Assembly (NCBI GenBank): GCA_900708905.1 | Contig: CAADRB010000045.1 | Location: 480,086 to 544,085, forward strand | Origin: Hymenolepis diminuta | Taxonomy: Eukaryota > Platyhelminthes > Cestoda > Cyclophyllidea > Hymenolepididae | DNA length: 64,000 nt | Direction: 5' to 3' | Shown: in pieces, positions 49,401 through 60,488 of the stretch | Position numbering within the stretch: position 1 is the stretch's first letter | Layout: each line of letters begins with the position of its first letter | The notes under the pieces: generated by a model | What the model was told of the DNA's origin: nothing | The model's database searches: none | The model's input: only the letters and a program-made list of their open reading frames with translations | Program-made: the position numbers and the translations under genes

Positions 49401-52400
49401 CTTATGACGGTTTTTCCTCTATTTATTTAATGACAGTAAATCATAACCTGGTATTGAACATTACGACCATTCATTACCCAATGCTCACTCGTACACCACA
49501 TTTATTAGCATTTCAAACTTAGGTAGATAGGAGATATTCTGGAACGCTAATGATGACAAACACGCATTCTACCATCCATGAGCAAAAACTAGCCAATTTA
49601 GTTGGCCGTGCACTAGGTAAGCATCGACTTTGTGACCTCAAACCGAAGATGTGCACATTGTTGAAACAAATTCGAGCACACTGAACACCATGCACCCGTG
49701 TCCGTTGGCTTCCCCACAAGTCAGTCTTAATGGGCCTGTTTGATGACCTTCCATCCACTACTGTAATAAGTTGCGAAAGTTGATAAAGTGATATAACACT
49801 ACCTTACTTTGAATGTTTACGGCTTATTTGATCCATTACCTGGAAAAGTAAATTAGACACCAAATCAATAAATTCGTTACTAGACACGTAAACTACAGAT
49901 CCCTACAAGCCCGGACTTGCAATATATGTCTTCCAACTTTTGAACACGCCGTCCATTGGGCACAGGAAATTTTATAAAACTTGTTATCAGGGTAAAGAGA
50001 ACGTTAGAAGAGATTGGACGATCTAAATTTTTGGACGAATAACATTAAAGAGATCTAGAGACGTGAAGTCTGAGAACCTGTTGGCTTAATAAAAATAGAT
50101 TACACAATACGTGACTGATTTTGCTTTTAATAAAAGGAGGATATGTAGATATTAGCAAATAATGACTTAACATTGATATGGTGATTTTCAGCAGTTTGTT
50201 TAACTTAAGAGTTTTAAATCCGTATCATAAAAATGACAACTTTATTTTTCCATTTACGCTTGTCGTTTCTTGGAATCAGCGCTAGAAAGCTGACAAGCAT
50301 AGGTTAATTACGAGATGGTATAGATATCAGCGGCATATCAATAACGGAGTAACGTAAAACTGCGACATCATACAGTTACGACGAATGATCAAAACAGGAA
50401 CGATTCTTTTTGTTTCAATGTGAATAAAAAAGAACCTCGTTCAGTCACTTAGGAAATGTAACATCAATACTTCTAAGTTTTTGACCGGAAAATTTTTCCG
50501 TCCTCAAAGAATACTTTTATTTTTGCTTTGTAGGGACTCCAGTTTCAGACGAATATCAACAAGAGCCCAATATATGGGCAGTTTATGGAAATATTCTGTA
50601 TTTAAAGTGTTTGCATAGCATTCTACTGCAATTTCTGGTATATGGCATTCAGTTTCATCATTTGAAATAAGCGCCACTCACAGGGACTCGAGAAGACGGA
50701 TAATAGCAACGACAACTGTTAAATCGATTAATCTGGAGACACTAACGTTCTTTGTTAAATACCTGCTATTGTTGAAGGTTGTACTTATTTGATCATCCCA
50801 TTCGAGTACTTTAAGAGAACAAATACAATCAATCTACCTTTAGAGTAAGAGCTGTTTATTTCTAGCCAAGCCACAAGTTAAATTCGGTATCCAGACAACT
50901 CCAGTAGTAGATTTATAAACGCTCCGCTCAATTCGTATAACTAGAGAAAATACTTTAATCATTTTCCGGAGACATTAATATTATCTTTATTGTTTGTTAA
51001 ATACCTGTCAGACAGAGTATTTGTTCTTGAGCGCGATACGGAAAAAATAATTACTATAGTACACGTACATTTCAACCAATGTAGCTTGAACTACATCAAT
51101 TAGAGTGAATAACCTAAGTTCTATGTAGAAAAAGACAACTACCTAATGCATAGTAGCTCATTTTGATTCATACGAGTAAAATAAGCGCTCTTTAAACAAT
51201 AGTACAAACGTTTAATTATGGGAATCCCATGTATACGGTCACCAAATATGACTATTGCGTTAACCTGTTAAGTCCGATTTAAGTAAGAATTAACACTGAC
51301 GCAGAAGAAACTAATGAATACAAGGACAAAAAAATCAACCCGACTTTAGTTGTACCTTCCTATTTTATAGAAAAAAATCTTCGGGTAATATTCTAAAAAT
51401 TACAACCTTACCTTTTCATGACCAATTCGAAGATCCTCGTTTATAACAAACACAAGGCGTCAATGTCAGCTTCTTTTAAGCAAAAAGCGCAAAAAGCCGA
51501 ATAAATGAGTTTCACAAGAGACTATTCCCTTAACATCACGACTTCTTAAGTTTACAATTTAAGTATAACATTGTGTCAAGTTAGCCATCACACCCCATCC
51601 TCACATATACATTGTTTTAAAGGAAAGTGCTCAAAGTACAATAATCGTTTTCTGAAGTCATTCCCATATCATCTTGACTTTACGAAAGTTTAGTGAAAAA
51701 TTGCTCAAGACCTTAAAATACATTTCGAGTCTAACAGACATTAAAGGGTGGGGTTGAAAAAATATTCGATATGAATTCCATGATTTGAGAAAAGATTCGA
51801 TTCTCCATTAATTCTGACTAGAGTTCAATTAATCGAAACAATGGACCTAGAGCCGACCTTATAAGGGAAAATCCTAGCCTAAGGTCATTCGCTTAAAGTT
51901 GATTACTTTCCAAGTAGCACGAGGTTCAATAGAACAGATGGAGGGCAATATTGAATTGAATTTAAGACTTTCATCATTAAACCAAAACTAGCAACAAAAT
52001 TTCATCAGACTACTACGGCAAAAGAGAATAGAAATTACAAGACATCAAAGGTTCGTTAAACTGTAAGATTTTCCGAGGAAGTGAAATTGACCCAATAGAA
52101 GACATGAGAACCTTATGAAATTGAAATTAAAATAAGTGAATAGTGAAATGATAAACGCACACAAAGCAAATGACGGAAATAAATATAATGTACCTAAGCT
52201 TAATCATAAAGGTAGAACACAAATTTAAAGAGATAAAAAACGACGACCGCACTAAAATATAAAAAAACATGAATTAGAAGATATAAATGCTAACCTTTGG
52301 TTGAGTGAGAGAGATATCAAAATCAATAAATGCTTTCTTAAGAAGGTTGAGTGGATTAATAGGTCCATCTATATTGTATCCAGATTGGGAAAGAATGAAC

Positions 52401-52791
52401 TCGGGTAAATGCAGTGAGCAATATTTCGCGACCTCTGCACCTCCATGGCCATCATACACCGCGAAAAAGGAAGCTGTACGATTGGGATCATAATCCAATA
52501 TGCAACTATGAGCGTCCTAAAAGCAAAAAGAAAAGACCGCATCAGCAACAAGTCAAATTAAAATTTTCGTGACAATAGCCAAATGACAATTTGTATTAAT
52601 TGTGCTAATTGCTGAAAAACCAAAAGGTGCACATATAAAGGCAAAATTGCAAGCGAAACGCTTCGACGCTGTAAACTAACCTCCTGGAATCGTCGCCATC
52701 CCTGCATAGAGGAACATCCGTAGGAAATCCATTTATTAGAACCTGATGAAGTTTCTTTATCCGTAGCAGGTTTCGACAGATATGCCCCCAT
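41417..52791 (-). CDS. PPM1G: protein phosphatase 1G, PP2C/PPM family Ser/Thr phosphatase
   Basis: Exons in transcript order: 52681-52791, 52295-52516, 49123-49377, 48452-48563, 47282-47685, 45443-45874, 43167-43481, 41417-41863 (765 residues, phases all consistent). The Mn/Mg-dependent PP2C fold dephosphorylates Ser/Thr; in animals PPM1G is mainly nuclear and acts on splicing and histone-related substrates. Visible signature: start [10 protein letters not shown] as in PPM1G, GWRRFQEDAHSC with Arg33, Glu37 and Asp38, YDGHGG with Asp59, [23 protein letters not shown], metal ligand Asp548 in ACDGIWNAM, and Asp635 in [10 protein letters not shown]. As in PPM1G, a long acidic region interrupts the catalytic domain (about residues 112-400). 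The protein is longer than the human one (546 residues), mostly in that insertion. Start chosen at 52791 by homology of the first residues. Confidence 0.95.
42604..42900. repeat. dispersed repeat family, copy B
   Basis: Partner of the copy at 32388-32660, inside the last PPM1G intron (41864-43166). The best-preserved part is GTTAACCTATTTCAGTTTC followed by CCACAATTAAAAATGG. Confidence 0.6.
43482..45442 (-). other. PPM1G: PPM1G intron 6
   Basis: A 1.96-kb intron with one ambiguous base at 44991. I see no exon, RNA gene or clear repeat. Confidence 0.6.
45443..45874 (-). other. PPM1G: PPM1G acidic run and catalytic core (exon 6)
   Basis: Residues 369-512. A second acidic tract ([20 protein letters not shown]) is followed by [14 protein letters not shown], where the PP2C core resumes, then [49 protein letters not shown] and IGDHIYK. 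The plus-strand open frame across it is a shadow. Confidence 0.95.
46875..47095 (-). mobile_element. tRNA-derived SINE-like element, copy 5
   Basis: Read on the minus strand it starts with a head near 47092 (CTGTAGTCAGCGTGCACGTC, then AGAGATCACGAGTTCGATGC as box B) and continues with GTACTGGTTAAGTCTG and GATGAGTGTTGGAAAATGC. It ends in GGGAATTATTATTATTATT. The ATT-repeat tail at 46879-46898 is a typical SINE 3' end. It lies in PPM1G intron 5 (45875-47281). Confidence 0.65.
47282..49377 (-). other. PPM1G: PPM1G acidic/Ser-rich insertion (exons 3-5)
   Basis: Residues 112-368. Exon 3 retains family similarity ([10 protein letters not shown], then [18 protein letters not shown]). Exon 4 is Ser/Ala-rich. 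Exon 5 is Glu/Gly-rich with a run of Glu ([12 protein letters not shown]), then a short ordered-looking part. Exons 4 and 5 join in phase 1. PPM1G homologues use such acidic regions to bind basic partners; that role here is inferred. Confidence 0.85.
49378..52294 (-). other. PPM1G: PPM1G intron 2
   Basis: A 2.9-kb intron. It contains a diverged two-unit repeat near 50730-51040 and a GC-richer, coding-like segment at about 49550-49770 that is broken by a stop codon. No exon joins in frame from either. Confidence 0.6.
50730..51040. repeat. diverged tandem duplication (about 234 bp apart)
   Basis: TCTGGAGACACTAACG..TTTGTTAAATACCTG at 50732-50770 has a partner CCGGAGACATTAATATTATC..TTTGTTAAATACCTG at 50966-51010, and both are followed by GTA(C/T)TTnTT..TTGA. 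Only this core aligns well by eye. Confidence 0.45.
52295..52791 (-). other. PPM1G: PPM1G N-terminal catalytic part (exons 1-2)
   Basis: Residues 1-111. Exon 1 carries the start, a possible myristoylation-type Gly2, and the motif MQGWRRFQE. Exon 2 carries [27 protein letters not shown] and a helix up to SLTQPK. The intron (52517-52680) falls exactly between Glu37 and Asp38, the two acidic residues of the first metal site. Confidence 0.92.
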
Positions 52792-53960
52792 GTTCAGAAA
52801 TAATTCAGAATAGCCACGAAATTGGTAGACTCAAACACAATTTGAATTTTAATACATCATAAGGCACATTTATTACTTAGACATTACAAATGCATTTCAA
52901 AATATAAATTACTTTAAATAAACATGCTTATGGATTTATACAAATACTATATCGACTAAATATAAATATGGACAAACAATAAATTTCAGCAACTTAATTA
53001 TTAACACATATATTGCAAATATTATTATTTTTGGGCTTTAAGCAGTTTTAATATATAATACCTTGTCTATAAATAAATAATATATTTGTTTCCATTCTTC
53101 ATATACTCACACATGATTATTAAGTTCATATCCAATAATAATTTATCTACTCATCTCTTACTAATAGTAAAAGATCTTTTAATTTTTATTTCTATTCGCC
53201 TCTCTAAAAACTATCTAATATCATTGCCGTTCTTCCATAACCGATTAATGATTTATCTGTTTATCTTATCGCTGGAAGTGGTCTAAGCTGAAAAGGCCGC
53301 ATTTCTTTACCTATGAGATCATCTGTTCTGATTAATGATTACTAAACAGCTAAATCCCATTACCGAAAGAAAGCGCTTTTAACAATATTTTTATATCCAG
53401 CACAAATTTCCTCTACGTTATCAAAAAAACTAGTTTGGCAGTCATTGTAATTCATTACTTACGAGTGGAACAACCTAGATTAGATATCCACAGCCTTTAT
53501 AAACCTCTCAGTAAAATCAATCTACTCTGGATTTTCAGTTAGGAGGAAGTCGGTGTCAGTTTGTTTAGAGTATTTTAGTCTGGAGCCACCGATTAGATGG
53601 AATTACTTACGAAACTCTCCAAAATTCGTCCACTTTTATCGGTTTCTTATCTAAGTGGAAATGCTATTGCACGCTGAGGCTAACGAAGACCCCAACATGA
53701 CCCTTGATTAATAAACCCAGAGGTGTAATTCATTTAAGATTCTGTTATATCTATTTATTAAAGCTGACAAAATTGACTTTTATGTACCCCCCGCCCCCCT
53801 TCGCCAAACATTTCCTACAAGTTTAAGCCAAGTCCCGGGAACACAAAACAATAACACCACAAACACGTTTCAAAAACTAATGATATTGAAAAATGGAGAG
53901 TTACTGAAAAGAAAGAGGGCATTAAATCACAGCAAAAATAGGCAGAAGACAGGGATTCTA
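52792..53960 (-). other. intergenic stretch between SACM1L and PPM1G
   Basis: 1.17 kb between the SACM1L stop and the PPM1G start, both genes on the minus strand. It should hold the SACM1L 3' UTR and the PPM1G promoter and 5' UTR. It is very AT-rich, with AT-dense sequence at 52850-53280. I can see no TATA box or other promoter element I would defend. Confidence 0.5.
53754..53759 (-). terminator. poly(A) signal for SACM1L
   Basis: AATAAA on the minus strand about 205 bases after the SACM1L stop codon (53961), a normal 3' UTR length. A C/G-rich run follows the stop at about 53786-53800. Confidence 0.45.
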
Positions 53961-54422
53961 TTACTCCATAGGAAATATAGGTTTATCCACAAATTCCTCG
54001 TTGTAAGTCATGATGGTGGCAGTAGAGAAGACGGAGGCCAAACCCCACAAACCAGCGTACAAAAATCGGTCAAACCAAGCAACTAAAATGAAGAGCCAGA
54101 GTATAATGGTGGCAGGGGAGTACGAGAGTAAAGTAACAATTTCAAAACATACTTGAAGGGAAGAAAAGACAAAGAACGGACATTGCAGTTGAGAAGGCGA
54201 GGAATATTGGGAGGAAACTCTTTCTAATGGCCTGAGAATCACTCTTTGGCCTGAAGATGGGTAAGGGGAGTATAGGACGTCCGTCCACCTCACTGAAAAC
54301 CCTGTAATGCCCGAGGAAAAGATTGAAGGCGTCTTGTCGAAATCCGTCAACAAAGTTATTGAGGTAGTAGCGCACGGCGGAGTTATAGGCGTCCTTAAAC
54401 ATACCCTTAATTGTGCGCTTGC
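53961..54422 (-). other. SACM1L: SACM1L C-terminal membrane segments (exons 8-9)
   Basis: Exon 8 carries [38 protein letters not shown] and the first membrane segment ([19 protein letters not shown]). A 70-bp intron follows. Exon 9 carries the second ([18 protein letters not shown]) and the cytosolic end [14 protein letters not shown], stop at 53961-53963. Two adjacent segments form the hairpin that anchors SAC1 in ER/Golgi membranes. Confidence 0.9.
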
Positions 54423-57400
54423 CTGAAAAATGAGAGTGAACTGTGATACTACTTACAACCTCTAATAGCGATTCTGAATATAATAAACTGGACAGTTAAC
54501 TGTCTTCACAGCATGCTAAAAACGCTGTCTGAGCAAAAAGAAAAAAAATTGCCGATCAACGACATAATATTAGTAAGGGAACACATAATGACCAACTCTT
54601 GCTTTTACAAAAATTACGATTCCCTACAAGGAACCCGTACTACATTAATTGTCAGTATTAAGCCATTGTACCCAGTAGAACTGGCATATTTCAACATCAG
54701 TTAGGATAATCTAGCATATATTTTGCGATTGTGATTCAAACTGACAAAACGCACCAGTAAATTTAGAAAATAAATAGAAATGGAGCTTAAAGGCATTCAT
54801 TAGAAAACTATATATGAGATTAAAGACAGGCAGATATGTTCTGCGAAGAGCTTGGTATTCCTTATAGTCCAATATGAATAAAAAATTTCAACCGCACTAC
54901 TAATGTTAGGGCTTTGTTCAATCGTTTTTTTCCGGTAACTAAACAGAAAAGTAAAACAAAAGCCGAAGATACATATATCTACCTGATGGTTAATATTCAA
55001 ATAAACAGGAATGACAAACAAATCCAGGATATTTATAGGCCTATGAGCAATAAAAAGCGCCAATTTATTAACCATCGATATCTTTCTTATATTTTAATAA
55101 ATCTTCTCATCCAACATAAGTATGATAGTGACATAAGAAGGCATAGCCCTACTAATCTGCAAGTATTTAGTTCTCCTAATCGGCGGTAGATTCATCGAAA
55201 GTGAATAGTGCATGACGAATGCGGGCAGTGCTAAAGATTAGACAGGCCACCATCACGAATTACGATAGATATCTCAAAGACGATTGATTCGTGGACAAAA
55301 AAACCATTTCCAGGTACTTATATTCATTCCAAAGTTGTATATGAGCGTATTCTTTGTAAATAATGAATAACCAATAACCAACCTCGCCTTCACATCCCCG
55401 AGCTTAGGAGATTACTAATGGTAGCAGCAATAGATGATATAATGGCCAGGTTACATTATGACAGGATATCAAAATGAAAAAAAACACCTGGAAGAAAGCG
55501 GAGTCGTGATACTTACCAGTTCGAGTGAAATCCGTTTTAAGAGCTGGTGTTCCGGAGTACTGAATTGAGATGATGTCAGCATGATCAGCCCATATATTTT
55601 GGAAGACTGTCCTGAAACCAGGCCACAATTCTGGATCCGAAGAACTATTACCATAAACCTCACGAAGAGCGACAACCAGAACCCGATATGCTAACATTGA
55701 CTGAAGAACATTTGTTCGATCCAGACAGTCAATACAGTTAGTACGGAAGACACCACTCTGTTGAGATAGTACAGAAGCATCTTGAAGACTTTCGCGGTTG
55801 GTTGGTGCTAGTAAACGCAGATGACTACAATAGAGAGAGGAAAGAATACATAAAGAAAGGAAAACATAAAGGGGAAATAAATAAATAGCAATAAGAACAG
55901 TACTAAGATAAGTTTGAAGGAAATACAGAGACAGAAAGGGGAAAAAAGCAGATATCTTAGAATCGGCGATAAATCTCGTACAATTTTTCTTCTTAATGAA
56001 AATATGTCAATAACAGCAGTTTCGTTCCTTTCAACAAGAGGTATCGGTAGATAAACAAGTAGGAGGGGCTGAAAAAAAAATTGTACTTTTATAGACAATG
56101 CAAAGTTAACGCAATTATAGATGATGAAATAAGCCATTTAAGGAATTGAAAGAATGTCTGTATGTACAACAGGTTTATTTGCATGAGGAGATAGTTATGA
56201 CTATAACAAAAAACATAATACTTGTTGTAGAAATCTGCCATGAAATAATACAGAAATGGAAACTACTAGTAATCGAGAATGGCGCGGTTTTATTGAAAAG
56301 ATCGAGCCAAGAACGTATAAATACAATAGAAAAATTACGGCTACCTAGCGTAAGTTATTAACGGTTAATTTGTTAAATAGCTTCAAATATTGACCAATTG
56401 CAAAAAATTATCATGAATCACATTTTATAAATCAAATTTAACGAATCAAACATGCACGTAGTTGCACTTTGACTAAGACTACGTAGTAATCGATTGTTGG
56501 ATCAATCAAACATTGAAGGACGACTAAGCCATCGTTCTCACAAGTGAAACACCTCCGATAACGAAAGGTAAAAATAACAAAGCAACAATAGCTTCATAAC
56601 GAGCTATGGACTGACCTTTAATAGTACTAGAACAACCGGTCACCCAAATAAACAACGTTGTTTAGTACATATTATTTCGTAATTCAGGGAAAGAAGTTAT
56701 AAACAGTATCAATGAGATGTAGAAATCCTAACTTTCAAATGCCAGATATAAATTATTGTAGCGTTCACCCCATGTGGCTTATAAAAACAATATTTCTATA
56801 AAGAAGAGTAAATCAGGGTCATAAGGATATGAAGTTATCGAATACAGTATTGCAATAGAAGTATATAGATGTTTAGGAAAAGAAGATATTAGTTTACCCC
56901 ATAGCAACCAATTCCGGTTCCAATCGATCAATAAGAACTTGGAGTCGATCCCATCGCAATCCTCGACACTCCCTGTGGAAATCAAAAGCTTCATATCTAG
57001 AGAAAATATGCAAAAAAATAATGCAAGTATGTAATGAATAAGTATAAAAAACACGCAATAAACAATCGAGATGCTGACCCCTTTATCTAGACGCACATCA
57101 AATGTTAAATATTTGTTTATGACATCTCTAATTCTCAATTACTTATTCAGAGTGCCACAAAAATTAAGTTTACTGATTAAAATGTCTTCCAACGCAATAC
57201 TTTCAGTAGTCCAATAATAGAACATACTATGAGGAGTTTGGGTATTGTAGTGGGCTAAGTGTTCACTAATGATAGTTCGGCTATCCATAATATTTTGTCA
57301 ATCAAAAGTCAGGGGTTAATGAAGAATGCCTAACTAACAGACGAAAATATAATAAGTTAGAAAAGAGACAGAATGTGTCCATTCATTAGGTGCACTAGTA

Positions 57401-60400
57401 AGACTGTACCGAGAGACCATTATTGCATAGTTATAACAGATATCTAAACAGGGTAATGTGGTATTCCGACTCTGTCTGATCATGTAATTAACTCCCTTAA
57501 ATACACGGTGTCTTGAGTACAAATGACACTCCCATCATCAAACGCATGTAGTTTTTCCATCTAGTCAAAACGTGCCCTCTGTGAGGTCATTTATGCGTAA
57601 TCCTCAATGTTACGGATAGAAAAAGACCCAAATGAGATTTTTGTAAATATGGTGAGAAATGGCGGCTTCAACATAATATCCAAACATGAAATGAATGTAG
57701 TAATGCCTCCAATTCCAGATATTATACCTTGAGTATTCTGAGCTGATTTATAGCCATCACAAGTCGAGAGATTAAGAGAAACAGAAAAGAAACATTCGAG
57801 CACACATATCTTGATATATAATACAGTTTACTATGAAACAAACTACCACATTATTGAAATTTTAGCTGTTCTTATTAAAGATAAAAAATAGCTTTAGGAA
57901 GACAAAACCACTAAACTGTCCAATGATATAGTGTGTCATGCATACGCAAGCCGACCAGTACATAACTGAATTGATTTTGCTTGAGTATCAGATGATAGAG
58001 ATTGAAGCTAATTAACTGTGCATAGTTTATTTGCAATATATGAAGGGTTTACAGAGAGTGGGTAGAAAATTATTTCTTTCAAGTATTGCAAGAACATACT
58101 CTTAAAGATAAGTGGGAAGTTCACATTCAAGGTGTATAACTGAAGGAGTGAAAAGATCATGTTAACTGATCAGTGACAAGATATATTGCAGCGATGAAAC
58201 AGCAATTAACAAGCGCGTCTACAAAATCAAGTCATGGGTTTCAAACAGGATAGGCTCTAGGATGCAATTTCTCTATTCAAGACGAGTGATGAAAAATGCT
58301 TTCCCAAGATGGACTTGAAAGTTTAAGTAAACCGTGAAAAGTCCTTCTTCACAATAAGGGAATAAAACCACTTACTTAAATTCCATTGGATTAACGGCCT
58401 GAGAAGCCAGTGTATACATCCTACATAGCGGTTTTTCCATTCCCGTCTGATCAAGCAGATTGACAGCCACCACTTTTCCGTAACGATTCAAGTAACACAT
58501 ATCATTAAAGTGCTTCTGTATAATAGTCCTCTGAATCGGTTTTACGTCAATCAGTCCCTGTGGTTCATACTCCGGATTGGAGGCGTTAGCGATGGCCTTG
58601 AGTGGACCTAACCTGATAGCAGGTTTGTACTTCAGCGAAGGTCTCTGATTCCAGTAGAGCGGGACACTGCCTCGAATTTGGACAAAGGAAAAGATATGCC
58701 CAGGGGGAATGTAGATAATCTGTTCAGTCTCAACAAAGTTAGCAGCGTTTCCATCGTGGTCTACACCTCGAGCATAGAATCGGCTACCAGCACGCTTGAC
58801 AGAACGACGAGAAATGAGGGCGTAGCTTGCTACAGCTCCTGTGGCTGCAGGGGAACTGGAAGCCTTGGAGATTTCCACGAAACCTAGAATGATAGGAGTG
58901 AGGTAGTTCTGAATGTTGAAGGACATTCCATTGGTTATTTCAACATCGTGGAGAACTTGACACCAGTCCTCAAGGAGGTAGAGGTTCCAGAGGAACTGCT
59001 TTTCAGCCTAAAAACAGGGATGCATGATAAAAAGGCTTATTAACGCCTGCTAATTGAGAATTGCTTCCAAAAATAAGGAATTAAATGTTTGAATTAACAT
59101 TCGTTATTTAATTAGTCTTAAAGATAGAAAGACCAGATAAATTACAACACAAACCCTAGTGGTCATTGTACGAGCCTGTAAAGGCAGAGATCACGAACTC
59201 ACTACTAATCTGTACGTATTCAATGATGCGAGTGGTCATCCTCGTTGGTCAGTTTATATTTAACAAAAGTGTTCCTCATAAGAGTGACTTCAGGACACCA
59301 TTCCTCTATCTAATTTAAGTACAATTAATTGTGATAAAAACCGTTTACTTAAGTTAAGATATAAAAAATCGAACCATATGAATTTCACAAGTAATTTGAG
59401 AAAATATTGCAGTAAAGTGGGGCAACTAATCAACATTTATTTAGTCAAAATGATTAGTAATGTGGGCATGCCATTATATGCTACGATATGAAAATGATGT
59501 AGCGATAACATGACAATTCATACATGCATATATAAACAGGGCCTAGCACAACAATCTGTATTTGTATTTGATCTGATCATAACTACAAAATTGTTAATCT
59601 CCATCTAATTTTTAGAGAACAGACATACTGAGATAACAAAGGAATTAGCCTTCTACAATCATTCCAGACGGGATACACATTAGTAGGTTTCGAACCCATG
59701 ACCTCTAACGTGGTATACGTGCATCCTGCACACAAATGTCAAGACTATAAATCTAACGTCAAAGTTAAGTTAATACCTCTAGTATGGACTGAAGAATGAA
59801 AATAAATTATAAAACCTAAGTAAAACCTCAGAAATATCAAATATGAATGCCTCTGATGATGCTTTTAACAAAAGGAAGCTATACACTTACCCGCTCATAG
59901 AGAGTCAAATGCTTGTATTCTGGGCCAAATTCTGATAGACGTTGTTGGGATACAGTTAAATCATAGGTGTTTGAGAAGTACATTCCCTCCATGCTTAACA
60001 TGAAAGTAAGCATATTCAGACAGTGTGTCTCAGCCTCCATCTAAGATGAATATACTATAATCATAAATTAAATTTGGCGTACTTCTTTTTCATTGAGCTG
60101 ATTATTAGACTTTGCGAATGGATGAAGAGAAGCTCTATTCACCTTGAAGATTTGGTGACCAAAAAGGTTACCAGTTAGTTCGCACTTATCAATCGTTATT
60201 AAAAATCGACCAGAGAGAAGTCGTATAGTGCCAAGGATTCCATAAATTTTGTTTGCTCTTGGCATTAGAGTTTCATAGTGAGACATATCATAGCCTTAAC
60301 GCATTAAATAAAACTTATAAACGTGTTTACTTGAGAGGAACACCGCGCCCGTTACACGATCAATTATGATCGGACGCTCCTTAGTAGTGGAACTTGCATT

Positions 60401-60488
60401 GCAAATAATATATTGGTCGGGCTCAATGAATCTAAAATGTAAGCACAAATAAAAAAACACACAGATCGTAAGCGCGAGGAGAGTCCAT
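53961..60488 (-). CDS. SACM1L: SAC1 phosphoinositide phosphatase
   Basis: Exons in transcript order: 60463-60488, 60331-60431, 60083-60294, 59891-60040, 58376-59007, 56898-56996, 55517-55824, 54153-54422, 53961-54082 (639 residues; human about 587). SAC1 removes phosphate, chiefly from PI4P, at the ER and Golgi and is a membrane protein. Evidence: FGILGTIH-like [85 protein letters not shown], catalytic C-X5-R in [14 protein letters not shown] (Cys437, Arg443), [37 protein letters not shown], and two C-terminal hydrophobic segments. The first exon, 26 coding bases ending before a 31-bp intron, is the least certain part. The ending FPME lacks the Lys-based retrieval motif of the human tail. Confidence 0.94.
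54423..55516 (-). other. SACM1L: SACM1L intron 7
   Basis: 1.09 kb, GT..AG, with no recognised exon, RNA gene or repeat. The open frames on either strand here have no family similarity I can see. Confidence 0.55.
55517..56996 (-). other. SACM1L: SACM1L catalytic exons (6-7)
   Basis: Exon 6 (56898-56996) encodes [19 protein letters not shown]. Exon 7 (55517-55824) encodes [20 protein letters not shown], with the nucleophile Cys and the Arg of the P-loop, followed by [17 protein letters not shown] and [14 protein letters not shown]. The site is intact, so the enzyme should be active. The intron between them is 1.07 kb and holds nothing recognisable. Confidence 0.93.
56997..58375 (-). other. SACM1L: SACM1L intron 5
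   Basis: 1.38 kb with GT..AG ends. The only recognisable content is the SINE-like head at 58190-58325, close to the donor end. Confidence 0.6.
58190..58325 (+). mobile_element. SINE-like element, copy 6
   Basis: AGCAATTAACAAGCGCGTCT is a decayed box A region, and CATGGGTTTCAAAC a good box B. It continues to GTGATGAAAAATGCTTTCCC, the body motif of the other copies. It is antisense to SACM1L. Confidence 0.55.
58376..59007 (-). other. SACM1L: SACM1L SAC-domain core (exon 5)
   Basis: Residues 164-373. [15 protein letters not shown], then [10 protein letters not shown], the [20 protein letters not shown] block, [30 protein letters not shown] and [16 protein letters not shown]. It ends at a phase-2 donor (AA then GTAAGT). 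About 20 residues ([20 protein letters not shown]) are inserted relative to my memory of the human protein. Confidence 0.93.
59150..59225 (+). mobile_element. SINE-like element, copy 7 (head fragment)
   Basis: AGTGGTCATTGTACGAGCCT, then GCAGAGATCACGAACTC, matches the head of copy 5 (AGAGATCACGAGTTCGATG). Short and diverged; in SACM1L intron 4 (59008-59890). Confidence 0.42.
59665..59750 (-). mobile_element. SINE-like element, copy 8 (head fragment)
   Basis: On the minus strand: GCACGTATACCACGTTAGAG, then GTCATGGGTTCGAAACC (59687-59703), a nearly perfect box B. The 5' box A is decayed. It lies in the same SACM1L intron as copy 7, in the opposite orientation. Confidence 0.5.
59891..60488 (-). 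other. SACM1L: SACM1L N-terminal region (exons 1-4)
   Basis: Residues 1-163. Proposed start MDSPRAYDL aligns loosely with the human AAYEQLKL start; the next exon gives [14 protein letters not shown] and [14 protein letters not shown]. Introns here are tiny: 31 bp (60432-60462), 36 bp (60295-60330) and 42 bp (60041-60082), all GT..AG. Exon 3 has [20 protein letters not shown], and exon 4 [19 protein letters not shown]. Confidence 0.8.
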
